64,000 bases of DNA, taken from the NCBI GenBank assembly GCA_016748015.1, contig JAAOMT010000706.1:689058-753057 (forward strand), given 5' to 3'. Of the stretch, positions 21,157-35,849 are shown piece after piece (the first letter of the stretch is position 1; every line of letters starts with the position of its first letter). Both the position numbers and the translations under genes were made by a program. The notes under the pieces were generated by a model. That model searched no databases. It was not told the DNA's origin and worked only from the letters and a program-made list of their open reading frames with translations. Source of the stretch: Geosiphon pyriformis (lineage: Eukaryota > Glomeromycota > Glomeromycetes > Archaeosporales > Geosiphonaceae).

Positions 21157-24100
21157 GAGGCTATTAGTTTCGCCAAGATATTAGGATTTTAAAGAATGTA
21201 AAGATTATTTCTTGCATTAATATAACTGGTTAGCTGATTTTAGATGCTCCTTGTTTTCTCTTTTTGATCTTAGTGTATGTTAAACGAAATTTACGCATCC
21301 AAATATAATGAGAAACATAAAAGGAAACTTGGGTATTGTTGGCTCTTTTCAAGAAAATTGGCCTGAATTAACCTTATTAGGAAGTTGATAAATAATGGTT
21401 GCCATTTTTTGACGTAATATTTTAATTTTTGAAATAGCTGTCATTGAGTTAAAGATATAATAAGGAACCTTTTTTTAAAAAAAAAAGATGGTTTGATTGA
21501 GAATCTCAATATTCATGAATAAAAGTTCCACAAATGGGTTTCAGCAGATAAACGCACTTTCCCATGCTAGGAATTCTCATTCATAGGAGGTTATATCGAA
21601 TCAATGGACAATGTTTGTTAATTAAACCTGCACGGGTCGCATGGTTTGAAAGATCATTTCATTTTTAAATTGAACCTTTTCATTTGAACAATTTGTATCC
21701 AAAATGCAAAAGAATTTTGGTGAATCATTCCTTATCTTAGGTCTCGACAAGAAAAGATTTCCTAAATGTTAATCAAAGACGAAGAAAGAAAGAAAGAAAG
21801 AAGTAATTAATGCAAGTCCAAAAACTTGTGATTGACTTCGATGCATAAAAGAATTTCGTGAACTTTATATGTCTCAGAATTTGATTCTGAGAAAGAAAAA
21901 ACAATTTATACTAAGCTATAGGTAATGAAGAATTATATCTTGATCATTATAATGAGATCTAAACAATATATTGTAAACTTTTTAAGAGAATTAAACTTAA
22001 CCATATTTTGTTTAAAACAATATTTTTTTTCCCTTGTCTCTCCTTTTTTTATTGGTATCAATTTTAGGTTTCAAGTTTGCTATGACAAATACTTTGAATC
22101 GTAAATAGTAATACGAAACCTACAAAGGTTTTAGCTTTTTTTTCAAATAAAGTTTTTTGATTAGCTTCATATTTATCAAAGATATCATCACGAAAAATAG
22201 TAAATCCAAAATAATTAAATTGATATAAAATTTGTCAATCAATAGGATAACAATTAATTATTCACATTTAAGACGATAATAAAAAACACAAAATTATATT
22301 ACATTCGGCGCTACAGTCCGTTCTAATTTTCAATTAATGTTTCTTTTGCTAATTTTTAACGCTCGTTGTTGTCTTTATTGTACTGAGGTATAATCATTGT
22401 GCGACTAAGAATGGGAAAACTATTAATTTGTTGATAATCGAATCTTCTATTGTGAGACTTAATAACAAATAATTTCTAAATATAAGAGGAAATGTCTTTG
22501 TCTTTAATTTCAAAGAAAATTTTAATTTAGATCAAATCGCTTCTTTCACAGTAAAAGTAGTAATAGTATTATTATTATTATTATTATTATTATTGTTGTT
22601 GTTGTTGTTGTTATTTTTTATTGTTATCGTTATTTTGGCCATTTCAAACAACTCATCCAAATAATACAGCAAGAAACGTTACTCAAAAATCTTTTTTAAT
22701 TTTAGATTTTCAAATTTACAAAATCAGCTATAATCAATAAAAACCAAAAAAACAGCTATTTTTTTTAGCCACAAATTTTGTTTCAAATTTGAAAAAACTA
22801 AATGTACAAATAGTTTATTTTTAATTTTGCCGTTTTCATTTCTACTATGTGTTCAGAAAAAGATAGTTATCCTTTTGATTTTAAATACCTGTATTCGACA
22901 ATCTTTAACAACCTCATGATAATTGAAAATCCTAAATTTAATATAGTCAGATTCTCGATAGAATAACTTTTTTTCGTTGTTGAATAATATTTAATATTTC
23001 AAATCATTTAATTTAAAATAAAAGAAATTTTTGATTTTATTTGTATACACTGTTCAAGAGTTGATCTCACCAAAAAAATTATCTGGCTATTGTGGTTCAA
23101 CAATAATTATTCTGGAGACACCATTGTACAATGATCAACGAGTTTATGTTTCATTGTATGAAATATCAAAAAAATTGATTCTACGAACAAAGTTAAACCT
23201 AACAATAAAAATTTTTGTATTGCTTGATCCTCTTTGTTAACTTGAAATACCAAAAAAATCTTTTCTTAAACTTTTTTTTTTTTTTTTACCTAATGAAATT
23301 TTCAATCTATAAACTTACCATTAATTTTTTCAATTGGCCACTTGCACAAATATATTCAAATTGATCAATTTTTGGAAACTCCTTTCATTTGATAAAGAAT
23401 ATTTTACTCAATAAATTTCTTAACTAAACTAATAAAGGAAAGATTTTTCTAAAATAACTTTTTTTATTTAATTTTTTAAAAAAAATTTTTCATTTCAAAA
23501 TATTTATTCAAATTTATTTTTAATAATTTTTTACCAATTAACTTTTTTATTTATAGTTGAAAAATTTTGTAAGTACATAATTTTTCAGTTATGATTTTAT
23601 ATATATAATTTTTCAGTTATTATAAGAATAATTAATATCTATTTGAATAAAAAAATAATTTTTTCTAATGATATTATAAAAAAATATATTAATTTTAATA
23701 AATTTTTTATCTTGTTATTAAAATTAAAATTCTTGACAAAAAATAACCTTAATTATTAGATTATTTTATATTATAATAAAGAAATTAATTTCATTGCACT
23801 CAATCACATTTATTCTTAAAATTACTAACTAAATTTAACTCATATATTCAAAAAATACAAAATAAATTTGTAAAGAAAAAAATATTAAATATGATTTTTA
23901 CACATATTAACCATATTTCTCAAGAAAATTTATTTTTAATGAACAACCATTTATTAAATTCATTTTTATTTTAATTTAATTTTGGTAAATGTTGTTTTTA
24001 ATTTTATATCTAAAATAAATATATTAAAAATATTTAATTTATTTTTAATAGTATTGGTTTTAAAAAAATCTTCAAAATATTACAAAAGGCGTTCATGGAT

Positions 24101-24986
24101 CGTCGCTTTTATGATTGGGTTAGGTTTGTGTTTGTGTAGGGCAAGGTATTTGTTTGCATTCATTTAAAAATTCGAAAATTTTTAATCACATAAAAGTGCA
24201 TATCAAATGTTGAAAATTTAAAACAAAATTTAAAAATGTGCATCATATTACATGACCATTAGATGCTATAGACGGACACAAATTTATTCATAATGATCTA
24301 AAGAAATAATAGCAGATCTAAACTTCAAGATAATTGAAAAAGGATTCAAGAGTACTCGAACTGCATAATATATTTCACTTGCAAAAATCAAATAGGTTTT
24401 AATCTCAAAATATTTTTTACTAATATTTTTAATCGATTTATTAGGCAAAGTAAATATGTATATAGACACAATAAAATCAGAAAGCCTTTCAAATTTGGGG
24501 GTTTTTTTGGAGTCATCCTTTTATTGAATTTAATGCCAAGAAACTGGTCATAATTTTTTAATTTAATTTCTTTGGCTTGTGAATTCAAAATTTAAGAATA
24601 ATCTTTGTTCATATGAGCTTCTGATCAAAAAAAATTTTTTATAGATGCATTTATATTTCGTAAACTATTGTTCTACATATCATTTATTGATTTTTAGTAA
24701 AATTATAGTCTTTAATACTTCATCAATAAAATGAGCTCATAGTTATGATATACTTGGCTTTCAATCAAAAACATATTAATTTTCTGTAAAATGCCCATAA
24801 AAAGAACAGTTAAAGGATTGGGTCTAAATTTGATTCCTAGATTTTTCCTCCCTCGTTTGAATGAATTCTTTATTTTAGATAAAATTAATTTTTCTCTCAT
24901 TAGAATCCATTTCCTTTACATGATAGCACAATAGTTCAAAGACCCTAACTTAATAACCAAAAAAGAGTCTTGTTTCATCAATTTTC
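20729..24986. other. Long A+T-rich spacer with microsatellites
   Basis: Contains (TAA)n at 21116-21157 and (TTA)n(TTG)n at 22567-22612. A frame at plus 23031-23240 has a short coding-like stretch without an ATG at its left end or a motif; I do not call it a gene. The last few hundred bases hold the promoter of the Argonaute gene. Confidence 0.5.
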
Positions 24987-27900
24987 ATGTCAGAAACTTT
25001 AGTTCCTGCCGCTTTAAAATTGACCGATTTTGTTCGTCGACCAGGCTGTGGACATGAAGGGCGAGAGATACGTGTCCGAGCCAACTTTTTCGAAGTTCTT
25101 AAATTCCCAATTTCCAACCTAATACATTATGATGTTATGGTGACACCTGATGTGCCACCTTCCTTAAATCGCAAGGTATTTCAATCTTTCGAGGAGACCC
25201 ATCCTTCTGAAGCAATGCCCGTTTACGATGGTAACCATTTATGAATAAAAGTTTAACTTTGCAACTTTTACTTATAATTGTCTTTAAATTTGTCCATGTA
25301 ATAATATAAATCATTGAGAAATAACTTAAATCCAAAAATTACCAAATCAATTTGGCAAGCCCTAATTTTGTGAGCTTCTTACCTTTACAACTTATAGGGC
25401 GTAGAAATGTATTCTCTAACAAGATTTTACCTTTTGGGGATGCTGCTACTTTCCAAGTAGGATTATTATTGAAATGTTTTTTTATTGAAAATTTTTTGAG
25501 AGCTCTCTGAAACTAAATATATTGACTTCCACCCCAAAACTTTTTAATCTTCATTTTAGGTCAATTTACCCCAAGAAAATAGTTCAAGAGCTCACCAAAC
25601 TTTTACCTTGATATTCAAAAAAGTAGCACAAATAAATATGGAGGAGCTGAAACAATTTTTGAAAGGTGAAAGCCCTTTAACACCAAATTGTTTAACAGGT
25701 ATAAAAATTGGGTAAATTGTAATTATTTATATGCTTAGCCACTAATCTTTTTTCATTTTCACCAGGAATTATGGCTCTGGACGTCTTGATAAGACATCAT
25801 CTATCAATGCTATTTACAACTGTCGGTCGTTCCTTTTATACATCCCAAAATTCACAAGTATTGTCGGGAGGTGTTGAAGCCTGGCAGGGTTATTATCAGT
25901 CTGTTCGTCCGGCTCGAGGTAAGTATAAATAATTTCATTCATAAACTTCAATACTACTTTATCAAATAAATTTTTTTTTAATTTCAGACAAAATGATGAT
26001 TAATGTTAGCCTCACTGCAAGCGCATTTTATGAAGGAGGGCCAGTTTTGCAGTTGGTTTGCAAACAGCTTGGAAAAAGAAGTGCGATTGAGTTAGCTCGA
26101 GGAATACCCGATAATGATCGCCTAAAACTCGAAAAATCTCTAAAATATTTAAAGGTCAGAGTAACTCATCGAGGGACCTCCGCGAGTCAGCTTCGATTCC
26201 GTATTATAGGATTGACAGAACTTGGAGCTAATAAATTAATATTTACTGGGGCTGATAATTTGCAAATGGACGTTGCTTCTTACTTCGAAACGCAATATAA
26301 TTATCGTTTAATTTATCCTTACCTTCCTTGTGTTATTATACGAAGGAATAATTTTCTGCCTATGGAAGTTTGTGAAGTGATTGAGGTGTGAGCTGTTGTC
26401 AGTTTTTTGATTAATGTTTTTCTTTCCGATTCCAATTCTTTTACGACTTTGTCTTTTTGATATTTTTAGGGCCAAAGATATATTCGAAAACTCAATGAAA
26501 AACAAACGGCAGATATGATCAAATTTACTTGTCAACCCCCTAATATTCGAGCTAACAAAATTAATCAGGGCTTATCACTTTTAAATTATAATGATAGTGA
26601 CTATATGAGAGGATTTGGAATGAAAGTTTCGAATGAAATGGCACTAGTAAATAGTGAAGGATGTTTATCCTTTGCTCTCTCATTTTAAAAAATATTGACT
26701 AAAAAATCTGAAATTTCAACTTAAGATTCCAGCGAGAGTTCTTCCTGCCCCCACTCTTCATTATCATCCGAGTTCACGGGAAGCTATTTTTCAGCCTCGA
26801 GATGGAACTTGGAATCTTCGGAATAAGAAAGTCGCTACAGGTGCTACGCTCGGGTCATGGTCGGTTGTGGTATTTGGAAACGAGCATGGGTTTCCAATGC
26901 AAGCCATGAAAAATTTTGTTAGAGAACTTGTCATTACCTGCACAGACACTGGAATGGTTAAATATTAATTTGGGATTCCTGTCTCTTTCTTATTTGAAAT
27001 TTCTTTAATCTTAGTTGAGAAAGCTTATTAGGACATAAGAAACAAAACTCCCCCAATCCTTCATGCCAATCCTATTGGGGATGTTGAAGGCACAATAAAG
27101 CAAGCATGGATCCGTGCAGGAAACTTGGCCAAAGCACGGCCACAATTGATTCTTATTATCCTCCCTAATGCTGGCGAGAAATTGTATGCTGAAATTAAGC
27201 GAGTTGGAGATACTGTGATTGGGGTGGCAACACAGTGTTGCCAAGGAAAACATGCATTTGCAGTAAAAAAACAATACTGTGCTAACGTCTGTCTCAAAAT
27301 CAACGTCAAGCTTGGAGGGATGAATTCTTTCCTGCCACCTAACGAAATTCAATTCATCTCTGGGCGACCCACCATTTTAATTGGAGCCGATGTGGCACAT
27401 TCTTTTTCAGGTGTTTATAGTTTCTATATGAATTAGTGTTTTTGAACCTTTCAAAAGTTTAACTAATAAGTTTTTATTTTAGAAAATCCCTCCCGTCCAT
27501 CCATCGCTGCGGTTTGTGGTTCAATGGATGCAAAGGCATCAAGGTATTCAGCCTCAATTCGCGTCCAAACAGCTCGTCAAGATATTATTGATGATCTAGC
27601 TGGGATGATTAAAGAGCTTCTCAAGACTTTCTATCAAACATGTGGAAAAAAACCCGAACGTATTCTGATGTATCGGGATGGAGTTTCAGAGAGTCAATTT
27701 GCCGCTGTTTTAGCAGACGAGGTGACAGCTATACGAGGTAGTTTAGTTCCAAAATTTTAATGATTTTAAATATGAAAACAAAACTAATTATCAAAAAAAA
27801 ATAATTACCTACAGCCGCCTGTCATTCTCTTGAGCCATCATATAAACCTACTCTAACATTCGTTATTGTGCAAAAAGGGCATCATGCCCGTTTCTTCCCA

Positions 27901-28621
27901 ATTGACAGAAAAGAGGCAGATCGTAGTGGAAATTGCCTCCCAGGTACCGTGGTCGAAAGAATGATTACACATCCAGTAGAGTTTGACTTCTGTAAGTGTT
28001 TACTATCCTTCGTGTATTACACCTAACTCTTTCATTGAACATAATAATACTTGATTAATTTAGACCTGCTAAGTCATGCGGGTTTACAAGGAACATCTCG
28101 CCCTTGTCATTATCATGTACTGCTAGACGAAAATCATTTTATCCCTGACGAGTAAGTTTGCTAAAATATAAGCTTTTCAAATGTAAAATATGAATGAAAA
28201 TTCTATTCACAAACTTTAATTCACATAATTTATTATAGCCTTCAAACACTTTCATATAACTTGTGTTATTTGTATGCAAGATGTACTCGGGCAGTGTCCT
28301 TGGTATTTACAACAATAAATAATCGTTGCTATTCCAAGAATAATTAATCGTATCAAAATTATATTATTACTATTCTTACAGGTTCCTCCAGTTTATTATG
28401 CGCATCTGATTTGCAAAAGAGCTCGTTTTCACGCGTATGGAAGCTTTTCTGATGCCACGTCGTCAGATGAAGAAATTTTCACGGAAGCCTCCTTTGCCAC
28501 AGTAAAACCGGAACTTCAAAGAGTAAGTCTGTAACTGAATTTTTATAAATTTGAATATAACTTGAACCTTTACTAATTTTCAGCTTAAAATTTGATTTTT
28601 TAGGTCATGTATTTTATGTAA
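24987..28621 (+). CDS. Argonaute (PAZ-MID-PIWI), complete, 14 exons
   Basis: Exons: 24987-25230, 25398-25456, 25560-25698, 25766-25918, 25988-26385, 26470-26646, 26726-26956, 27032-27410, 27483-27737, 27815-27991, 28064-28151, 28239-28302, 28382-28522, 28604-28621. All phases close, giving 840 residues, close to the 859 of human AGO2. In order: N domain ([22 protein letters not shown]), linker (FYTSQ...[11 protein letters not shown]), PAZ, MID with the 5'-phosphate pocket ([18 protein letters not shown]) and PIWI. Catalytic residues: Asp587 (GADVAH), Asp659 ([10 protein letters not shown]) and His796 (PVYYAHL). The position of the AGO2 glutamate finger holds Asp627 (QDIIDDL). The last exon encodes only VMYFM and stop, the typical Argonaute C-terminus that fills the PIWI pocket. 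It should bind small RNAs and silence targets; slicing looks possible. Donors GTAAAT, GTTAAA and GTTATT-like variants occur, so transcript support would help on exons 6 and 7. Confidence 0.93.
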
Positions 28622-30186
28622 ACATGGTTAAACTTTTTGCTTTAAATTATTGAAGTGATGATAATTAATTTCTCTCATGTAGAATACTTACATTTGATGT
28701 CTCTTTATTCCTTGGATATAGTTTTATTGTTCTATAATGTCCGAAAATGAATTGTAGCTTTCATATATTTATAAGTTAAAACTGAGTAAGAATGATTTTA
28801 AGCCTGTGAAAATTCATTTTTAAATAATTATGCTTTCTAATTATATTTATAGAATGAATACATGTATTTTATTGGTATTTGATCAAAATTCAACTAGACA
28901 AATGTTGCGAATTATTAGGGGCACTTTTTTTTCTTTTTCATATTCCTATATAACTTAATAATCATTTGCACAATCCTGTGACAAAAATAATATACATGAA
29001 ACCTATTTTAGATTTAATTTAATAAAAATTGAACCAAATGGATTCTTTCGATTAATTTTTTGTTTTTTTTTAATTTAGTTTGAAAATTTATTCTATCCAA
29101 CATTATGTAATATGGCAACTGTTTAGAAATAAATATATATACATACATTTAAACCGAAATTATGGGGTATTTGATGTCAAATCTTTTTTTTTTTTTGAAT
29201 AGATTTCCATTTTTTTAAAAAATAAAAGTTATAACAATGGTTTAAACATAGGCTTTTTACAAAAGAATTGTACAAATAGCGTGCACAAAAAAAAAATTAT
29301 TTTCAAACAAACAAACAAGCAAAGCAAAGTAAAACAAGCAAAGCAAAGTAAATTAAAGTAAAACAATCAAATCAAAATAACAAAAAAAAACGATAGACAA
29401 ATTAAAAAAATAAAGAAAAACGGAAAAACTTGTCGAAAACGTGAGTTTGAAAAATAAAAATAAAATAAGTCAGCTGATAGGTAAAAAAATTCTGAAACAG
29501 GTTAATCTATTTGTGTAACAAACTAGAATTTTTGTAATATCATCCCAGATATCTCATATCTATAACCTTTATCAGTTCGTACATTGTCCCGTTAAACTTG
29601 AGGAGTAATCGCAAAAAATTAAAGCAAAGTGTAAATGAAAATGCAAACATTTTTTTTTAGTCGAGAATCTCTCAAACAACTTATGTAAATACAAAACTGA
29701 TCCCAGATATTAAAATTTGATAACCCTCCGTTCGGGTTAGCAATGGAAATTGCTCCTTCGGCCATAAAATAGAAATGATTTTGATAATCTCAGATTTTCA
29801 TGGAAATAAGTTACCATTATATATATTTTGAATTAAATAATAATTATATGTAACTACCCGATGCGATAAAAGTCCAAAGAAAATACTAATATAAATACAA
29901 ATAAATAAGTCATTTTCTTTGAAAATAGGATCAAAAATTAAACAACTTAGAAACCCCATATGCACGTGAGATATGATCCCAAGGGGAAATTATCCAAAGC
30001 AACACTTTTAAAAAATCCTCCATACAATATAAGAATGATTCATCAAGATTAATTCAAATATTAGGGAAGAAATATTCAAGGGCTACAATAAAAAAAATTC
30101 TTTGAAAAGATAGAGTGTCCTTTTGTAGAGCGTTTTAAACGAATGGCTACGTGAATTTCGTTATTGGTGTTTTCGGTTCTTTGCGA
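28622..30186. other. Intergenic between convergent genes
   Basis: A+T-rich 3' flanks of Argonaute and of the acetate transporter. An AAGCAAAGC-type A+G+C tract near 29310-29400 is low-complexity. No gene seen. Confidence 0.6.
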
Positions 30187-31135
30187 TTATGAACTAGGCT
30201 GACTCAAATCCCATAATGGTAAGCTGATTGGTGACAGGTCGGGAGTAAGAAGAACTGCGGCAAAGCAGTACCATACAATTAAACTTGTAATGACTGTTTC
30301 AAAAAAAAAATTGAAAAGAATTGTGAATAAACGAGAAATAAACGAGAAATGATCAGAATTTTTTTTTTCAAATACATACTGCCAAGAACACCAGCAATCG
30401 TCTGGAAGGCAATGACTCGGGTGAAATGGAAAAGTGTGAGCGAGATAAAAACACCAGTCAGAAAAACAAAGGCCGAAAGAACACCCATATTAGTTCGAAT
30501 ACATGCCAATGTGAAGATAAAAGTAACTATAAAATATAGGAATAAAGAAATCAGTTTAAAAAAAGCCATTATATATATGGTTTGCAAAATTTTTTAAATT
30601 CCTTACAAATTGTCCAAGCAAGACAATAAACACCAAGGGCGTTATCGTACATTACTTTTTCGGCGGAATATGCTGATTCAATTCCCTATTTATACGCATG
30701 AATAATATGATTTAAATGAAAGGTCATGAGCAAATTCATAGATATTATCAAATTTTGAAATCTAATACTTACAAAACCGCTGATATATAAGGCGGCATAA
30801 GAAGCCCAGAAACCACCGAAAGCGCTGAATCCAGTTCCACCAAACGTATTACCAACTCGGAATTCCCACATTCCAGCAGCGAATTGAACGACACCACCAG
30901 TGAAAAGAGCAACACCAACAGCAACATTTGGAAGACTGATACCAAAAGCTTGACAGTTATAGAAGGCTGTTATCATAACTGAGAGAGCAAAAGCTGATAA
31001 GCCTAATGGTGTAGGATTGCCTATTTTTGGTTTAACATGTCGTATAGAAGCTGTTGGACGAGGATGTCCAACCTCGAGTTGACTGATATCAGGTTTTTCC
31101 GATTTGGTATAATCATGTGGATTATCGGAAGACAT
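30187..31135 (-). CDS. Acetate/succinate transporter, GPR1/FUN34/SatP family
   Basis: Minus-strand exons: 31135-30773, 30685-30607, 30526-30380, 30293-30187, all with GT-AG introns and consistent phase, giving 231 residues. A hydrophilic N-terminus of about 35 residues precedes the family signature NPTPLGLSAFAL, followed by six predicted membrane helices. A second hallmark, FGGTGFSAFGGFWASYA, lies in the third helix region. The later exons supply the ayS...YDNALGVYCLAW helix, FTFIFTLACIRTN, the FLTGVFISLTL helix and the last helix with VWYCFAAVLL, then a short tail ending LPLWDLSQPSS. The family imports acetate and other short monocarboxylates across the plasma membrane with protons. Length and motifs are normal, so function should be kept. 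Confidence 0.92.
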
Positions 31136-34100
31136 TTTGAAGATTAAGTGAGATTAAGTTTTGGTATTAGGAATTTTTTAAAAGGATTGACACAAAAGAA
31201 CAGTTCGAAATGTGAAATTAGTTGATTAATAATAATAATAATAATAATAATAATTCAAGGATAAAAGACAAGCTGATAAATTTTTTCAAAAAAAAAACAG
31301 ATTTATTTGCTCTGCGTAAATCCCCAACCAGAGGGATATTAGCCAATAAAAGAGAAAAGAAAGAGGATAAAAATTCAAAGATAAAAATTGGTTGGTGGGG
31401 GAGAAATTCTGGGTAGTTTTATAGCATTCAAAAAATGTTTGGTGAATTGATTTTTACGTTTGGGATATGAAACGGATATACGAGATATCTTAATACAAAT
31501 TCGAAATCTCACGGATGGCTAAATTTAACGTGAGATCAGATAGGATGAATTTTTAGTATTAACATGTTAATATTTTGAAACTTACAAGGATTAAGTGAGA
31601 TTTTCCTCGTAAATAATTTCACGGTAGTCAACAAATGAATCTCAGAAATAAGAAACCACCCGAACTCAATAATTCGAACAACCATTCTTTTGCCGATAAT
31701 CTTGATTTTCAATAAAATTTTTTGGCAAACAATATCTGAGTTATGGTTCAATTAATTGATGTTTATAAATAATGGTTATGTTACCTTTGAAGATCTAAAA
31801 TATTTTCTTCGTCGGAGATTACCTTTCAAATCAAGGAAAAAATTCTTTTCATATTGTCTCCTTCCCAAAAGACTTGAATCAACAAAAAAATTTAGGACCA
31901 TATGGCATCAATGATAACCCGATGTATGATGTTTCAAAATGAACCTTTAATTGTAATCCTTTGATTTTAAAGATTATGATTAGAAAAAAGATAATGGATG
32001 TTGATCATTGTCACAGTTGTTCATGATGAGGAATAGAGATTTGATACACATGATCAAAAAAGAGTCTGAAGCGTGGAATAAAGAACCTTTCTTTCTTTCT
32101 TGATTTATTTTTTCAAAAAGAAAAAGGCTATTGCCTTTTTTGTAATATTCAAACAAGAGATCTAGTTCTTTCAAGCTTCAAAATCAGATTAATACAAGTT
32201 GAAACTCTTAAAGATTCGAACTCGTTTAGCTATTATCAACTCTATAAAAAATCTGGTGGCTTTAAGAGAGTAAAACTATCGTCAGAATCTAATGCATTTA
32301 AAATTCAACAGCAGTAACTTTCAAATCCGAGAAAAAATTCGAAATATTATTTTTGTTAAAAGCATGACATTTCACAATCATCTTGCGTTCCTTGATTTCG
32401 AAAGAGTGTTGGAATATTTGCGAAATTTTTACTTGAGATAGAGTTCATTAGTTTCACATTTTTCACTTTAACTACCCCAAATTAAAAATAATTAATAAAT
32501 AGTTTATAATTTCTACTGCTTGATGCCTTTTTCCAAAATACAATATAAGCTTGATATTAAGAAGGTCGAAAGATAGATGTTATAAATTTGTTAAAATTCA
32601 AAATAAATAAATCTTTTTTTGTGCTTGGCGTGACTAAACTTGTTCATCACCTTGTTAATTAATATTTCTATGTTAAGAAGATTCACAATGCATCATTCCA
32701 AAAATGCTTGTGAGGTTATAATACTACTGAACGCGAAAGTTTGACACTTCAAATATTTTGTTGTTAAATTAGCTTTGAGAATATATTTAATATTGTTGAT
32801 AAAGTCATTAGTTCAATTTTTGAAACTTTTTTGTCTACTAATAATGACCATTTTATTTTTTGTTTGCATTAGAGCGAAAAATAGATTTTTTTTTCGTATC
32901 ATAAAAAGAATTAAAAATGTGTGAATTTTCAAGATTTGAAATAAACTCTAATCAATTTTTTATTCTTAACTAAATTGTATATGACATTTTTTGTGTGTAT
33001 TTTTTCTTTAAAATTCTGAAACAGTATATTAAATAATTTATTAAATGAATGTATTTGATTTCAAACTTCAATTATTTATAAAATCTTTTTAACAATATTT
33101 CTTGGTGTTTTTATTTATTATTGTTAAAACGAAAATGAAACTCTAAAGCTTTTTTTTTAAGAAATTGGCAAGAAATATTGTTTTAAAAAAGATTATTTTA
33201 AGATGTTTTATTATAATGTTAGATGAAATTATTTTCAATGAATTTTAATAATATATGAATCGTTCATTTATAAAAATTATTTTTAAATTTGAATTTAAAT
33301 TTAAATATAATCTTTTATAAACTGACAAATAGATAAATAAATATTTAAATTAAACCACATATTGACAATCCAAGGTTCATCTATAAAAAAAGAATTGAAG
33401 GATCAATTATTTCATTCGTTGAATTTTGGAAAAAAAACCGGTTTCCATTCTAAAAATGAAGAAGGCTCTGATTGCATATAAATTCTATTACCAAAATATT
33501 AATAATTCATAACATTTCCTAAAGAAAAGTTAAATGAGCTCAAAAAAACTTTAGGATGCTCAATTAAATATGATTCTTTGCACACACTAAAATGAAATTA
33601 AAATATCTAATTCTTGTTTTTGAATTCTTAATATTATTAAATATTAATAATTTCGTCAAAAGGTTTTTTGGTAACAATCCATGTTTACATTAAAGTTAAT
33701 AAATTTGTCTTTGAGCAGCTTTATTATAAAGTTGAAGAAAATGTCTATAAATCAAAAAATATTTGAAAAATTAAAATTGAAAATTTTGAACCTCAATGGT
33801 CAAGTCTTTATGACTTTTTACAATCAAAAAAATTTTTTATTTATATCGTTTGACATTTGATAAACCTTAAAAATGTAAGTATCCTGAAATAAGTTTTATA
33901 AGATATTCCAATCTTAAATTCAACCTATCTGTTACTTGATATCGTCTTAACAAATACATAACTCCTGAAACCGGCGTTCCATTTTTCCGAGAAGCACTTT
34001 CAAATATCTAAGATTGTAAATGGCTGAACCTTTAATGAATACAAAAGTATATCATACTACTCCACTTCATATCGTAGCAGCCTGATACTCTATATACAAT

Positions 34101-35053
34101 AAATAAGTTTCAGTCATCACAAATTGACAACCCACTATTTCCAATTGTGTTTTTTATTTCTGTTTAATATATTTTTTTATAAATTAAAATTTTATAAAAT
34201 AATTACACCATTTTAAAAATACTAATCATTTAAATTTAAGTAAAATTGTTGTTTAAATTGAATACATGAAATTTTAATTCAAGAATTTGTTCAAATTAAG
34301 GCTATATTGAATAATTACTTTTGATAAAACTAAAATTTAATCAGCAAACTCTGTTACAGATAAAATTTTACTTTATTGTTTGCAGAAATTATAATAAAAT
34401 AATAAAGCACAGTGTTTATTTGAAGTTATTATATAATATAATTAAAATAATATATTATTTTAAATGATTAAAAAAAACTAAATAAATCAGTTTTGATTTG
34501 ATTAAATTTTCATACTTTTTCATAAAAAGCTTTAATACAATGTTTTCAAAGTATGAATTCTATAAATTAATAATTATAATCTTTAGTTACTAATCTCTTT
34601 TAATTTCAAATATTAAAAGTCATGTATTAAAAAAAAGTTAATTTTCAAAATATTTCATATTTCTGTTAATGTTTTTGAATTTTATAATAATTATGGTAAT
34701 TTCTTTGTCATTAATTGAGTTAACTTTAATTTTAATAATTTTTTATTTTTAGAAAATTATTTTTTTATAAAATCTTTATTTATTTCAGGCGTCAAAAATC
34801 AAAAATCATTCCATTTTCAATAGTTATCGCTCATTTTTTGAGTTTTTGTTATTTTACAACAAAATACTAGTGGATTAAAAATAAATTTCAAAAGTTTCGC
34901 ATAAAATTAGTATTTTAGACAAATTAATATTTTCACAATTTTTTTAAAGATATTTTATTTATTAGAATTTTGATATTAATATTATAAAAATTATATTTTT
35001 AATTGCATTTTAAATTTTAAGTTAAAAAAGTTTAAAGAGTTTTATTATTTAAA

Positions 35054-35088
<35 letters not shown>

Positions 35089-35849
35089 TATTATTTTAAT
35101 ATTCGAAAATATTATAAACTAATCTCGTTAATTTTATAAAGCTAAGCACAAATATTTTCAAAATTAAAGAATATTAGCATTTTTAAGTAATATTTTATGC
35201 ATGTTAATAAATAAAATATATATTTTAGTGTATTAATCTTTTATATAATTTTAAACATAGAATATATTTTTTTATGAATTAATAAGGATTATGAAAAATC
35301 GTCTTAATAATTTTTTTTAAACATTTTTAGATTGAAACAAATTAAAAGAATTTAGTCTTTTGAATAAAAAAATAAAAAATTTTCTAAATTGGATAAAATA
35401 AACTTTAATAATTTGTAAATTAATACCTATTTGTAACTTAGTTAAGACAATTTAAAAGGAAAAAACAATTGTAATTAAAATTAAAAAAAAAACGTATTTA
35501 TTATTAGGTAATCTTACTTACTTTCCAAGCAAAAAATTTAAATTTTTTTAAATAAATTTTGAATTGAAATAGTTGAAAAAAAAAACGTAAATTTTTTTGA
35601 ATAGATAAAATTTAATTTACTTTTTCAAAATATATTAAAATTAAAAGTTTAAATTAAATTTCAAGTATTTTATTCTGCAGTATTTCGAATATTAATTATA
35701 TTATCAAGGTCCCCAATCACAATCAATTGATTTAGCCTTAACTGTTAGTCTTCTGGAAGATTAGATAAATGAAAAAAAATTTAACATATCAATTTAGTTA
35801 ATGAATTAATTAATTAATTTAAAGTTTATGACTTAGAAATTGAAAGAAC
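31136..35849. other. Long A+T-rich spacer, no gene seen
   Basis: Almost 5 kb. Microsatellites (TAA)n at 31228-31254 and (TTA)n at 35056-35095. The short frames here (for example minus 31980-32174) have no recognised motif and no splice context. Confidence 0.5.

Noticed and set aside
23031-23240. Plus-strand frame with a protein-like middle section
   Set aside because: No ATG at its left end, no splice sites matching a neighbour, and a random-looking C-terminus.
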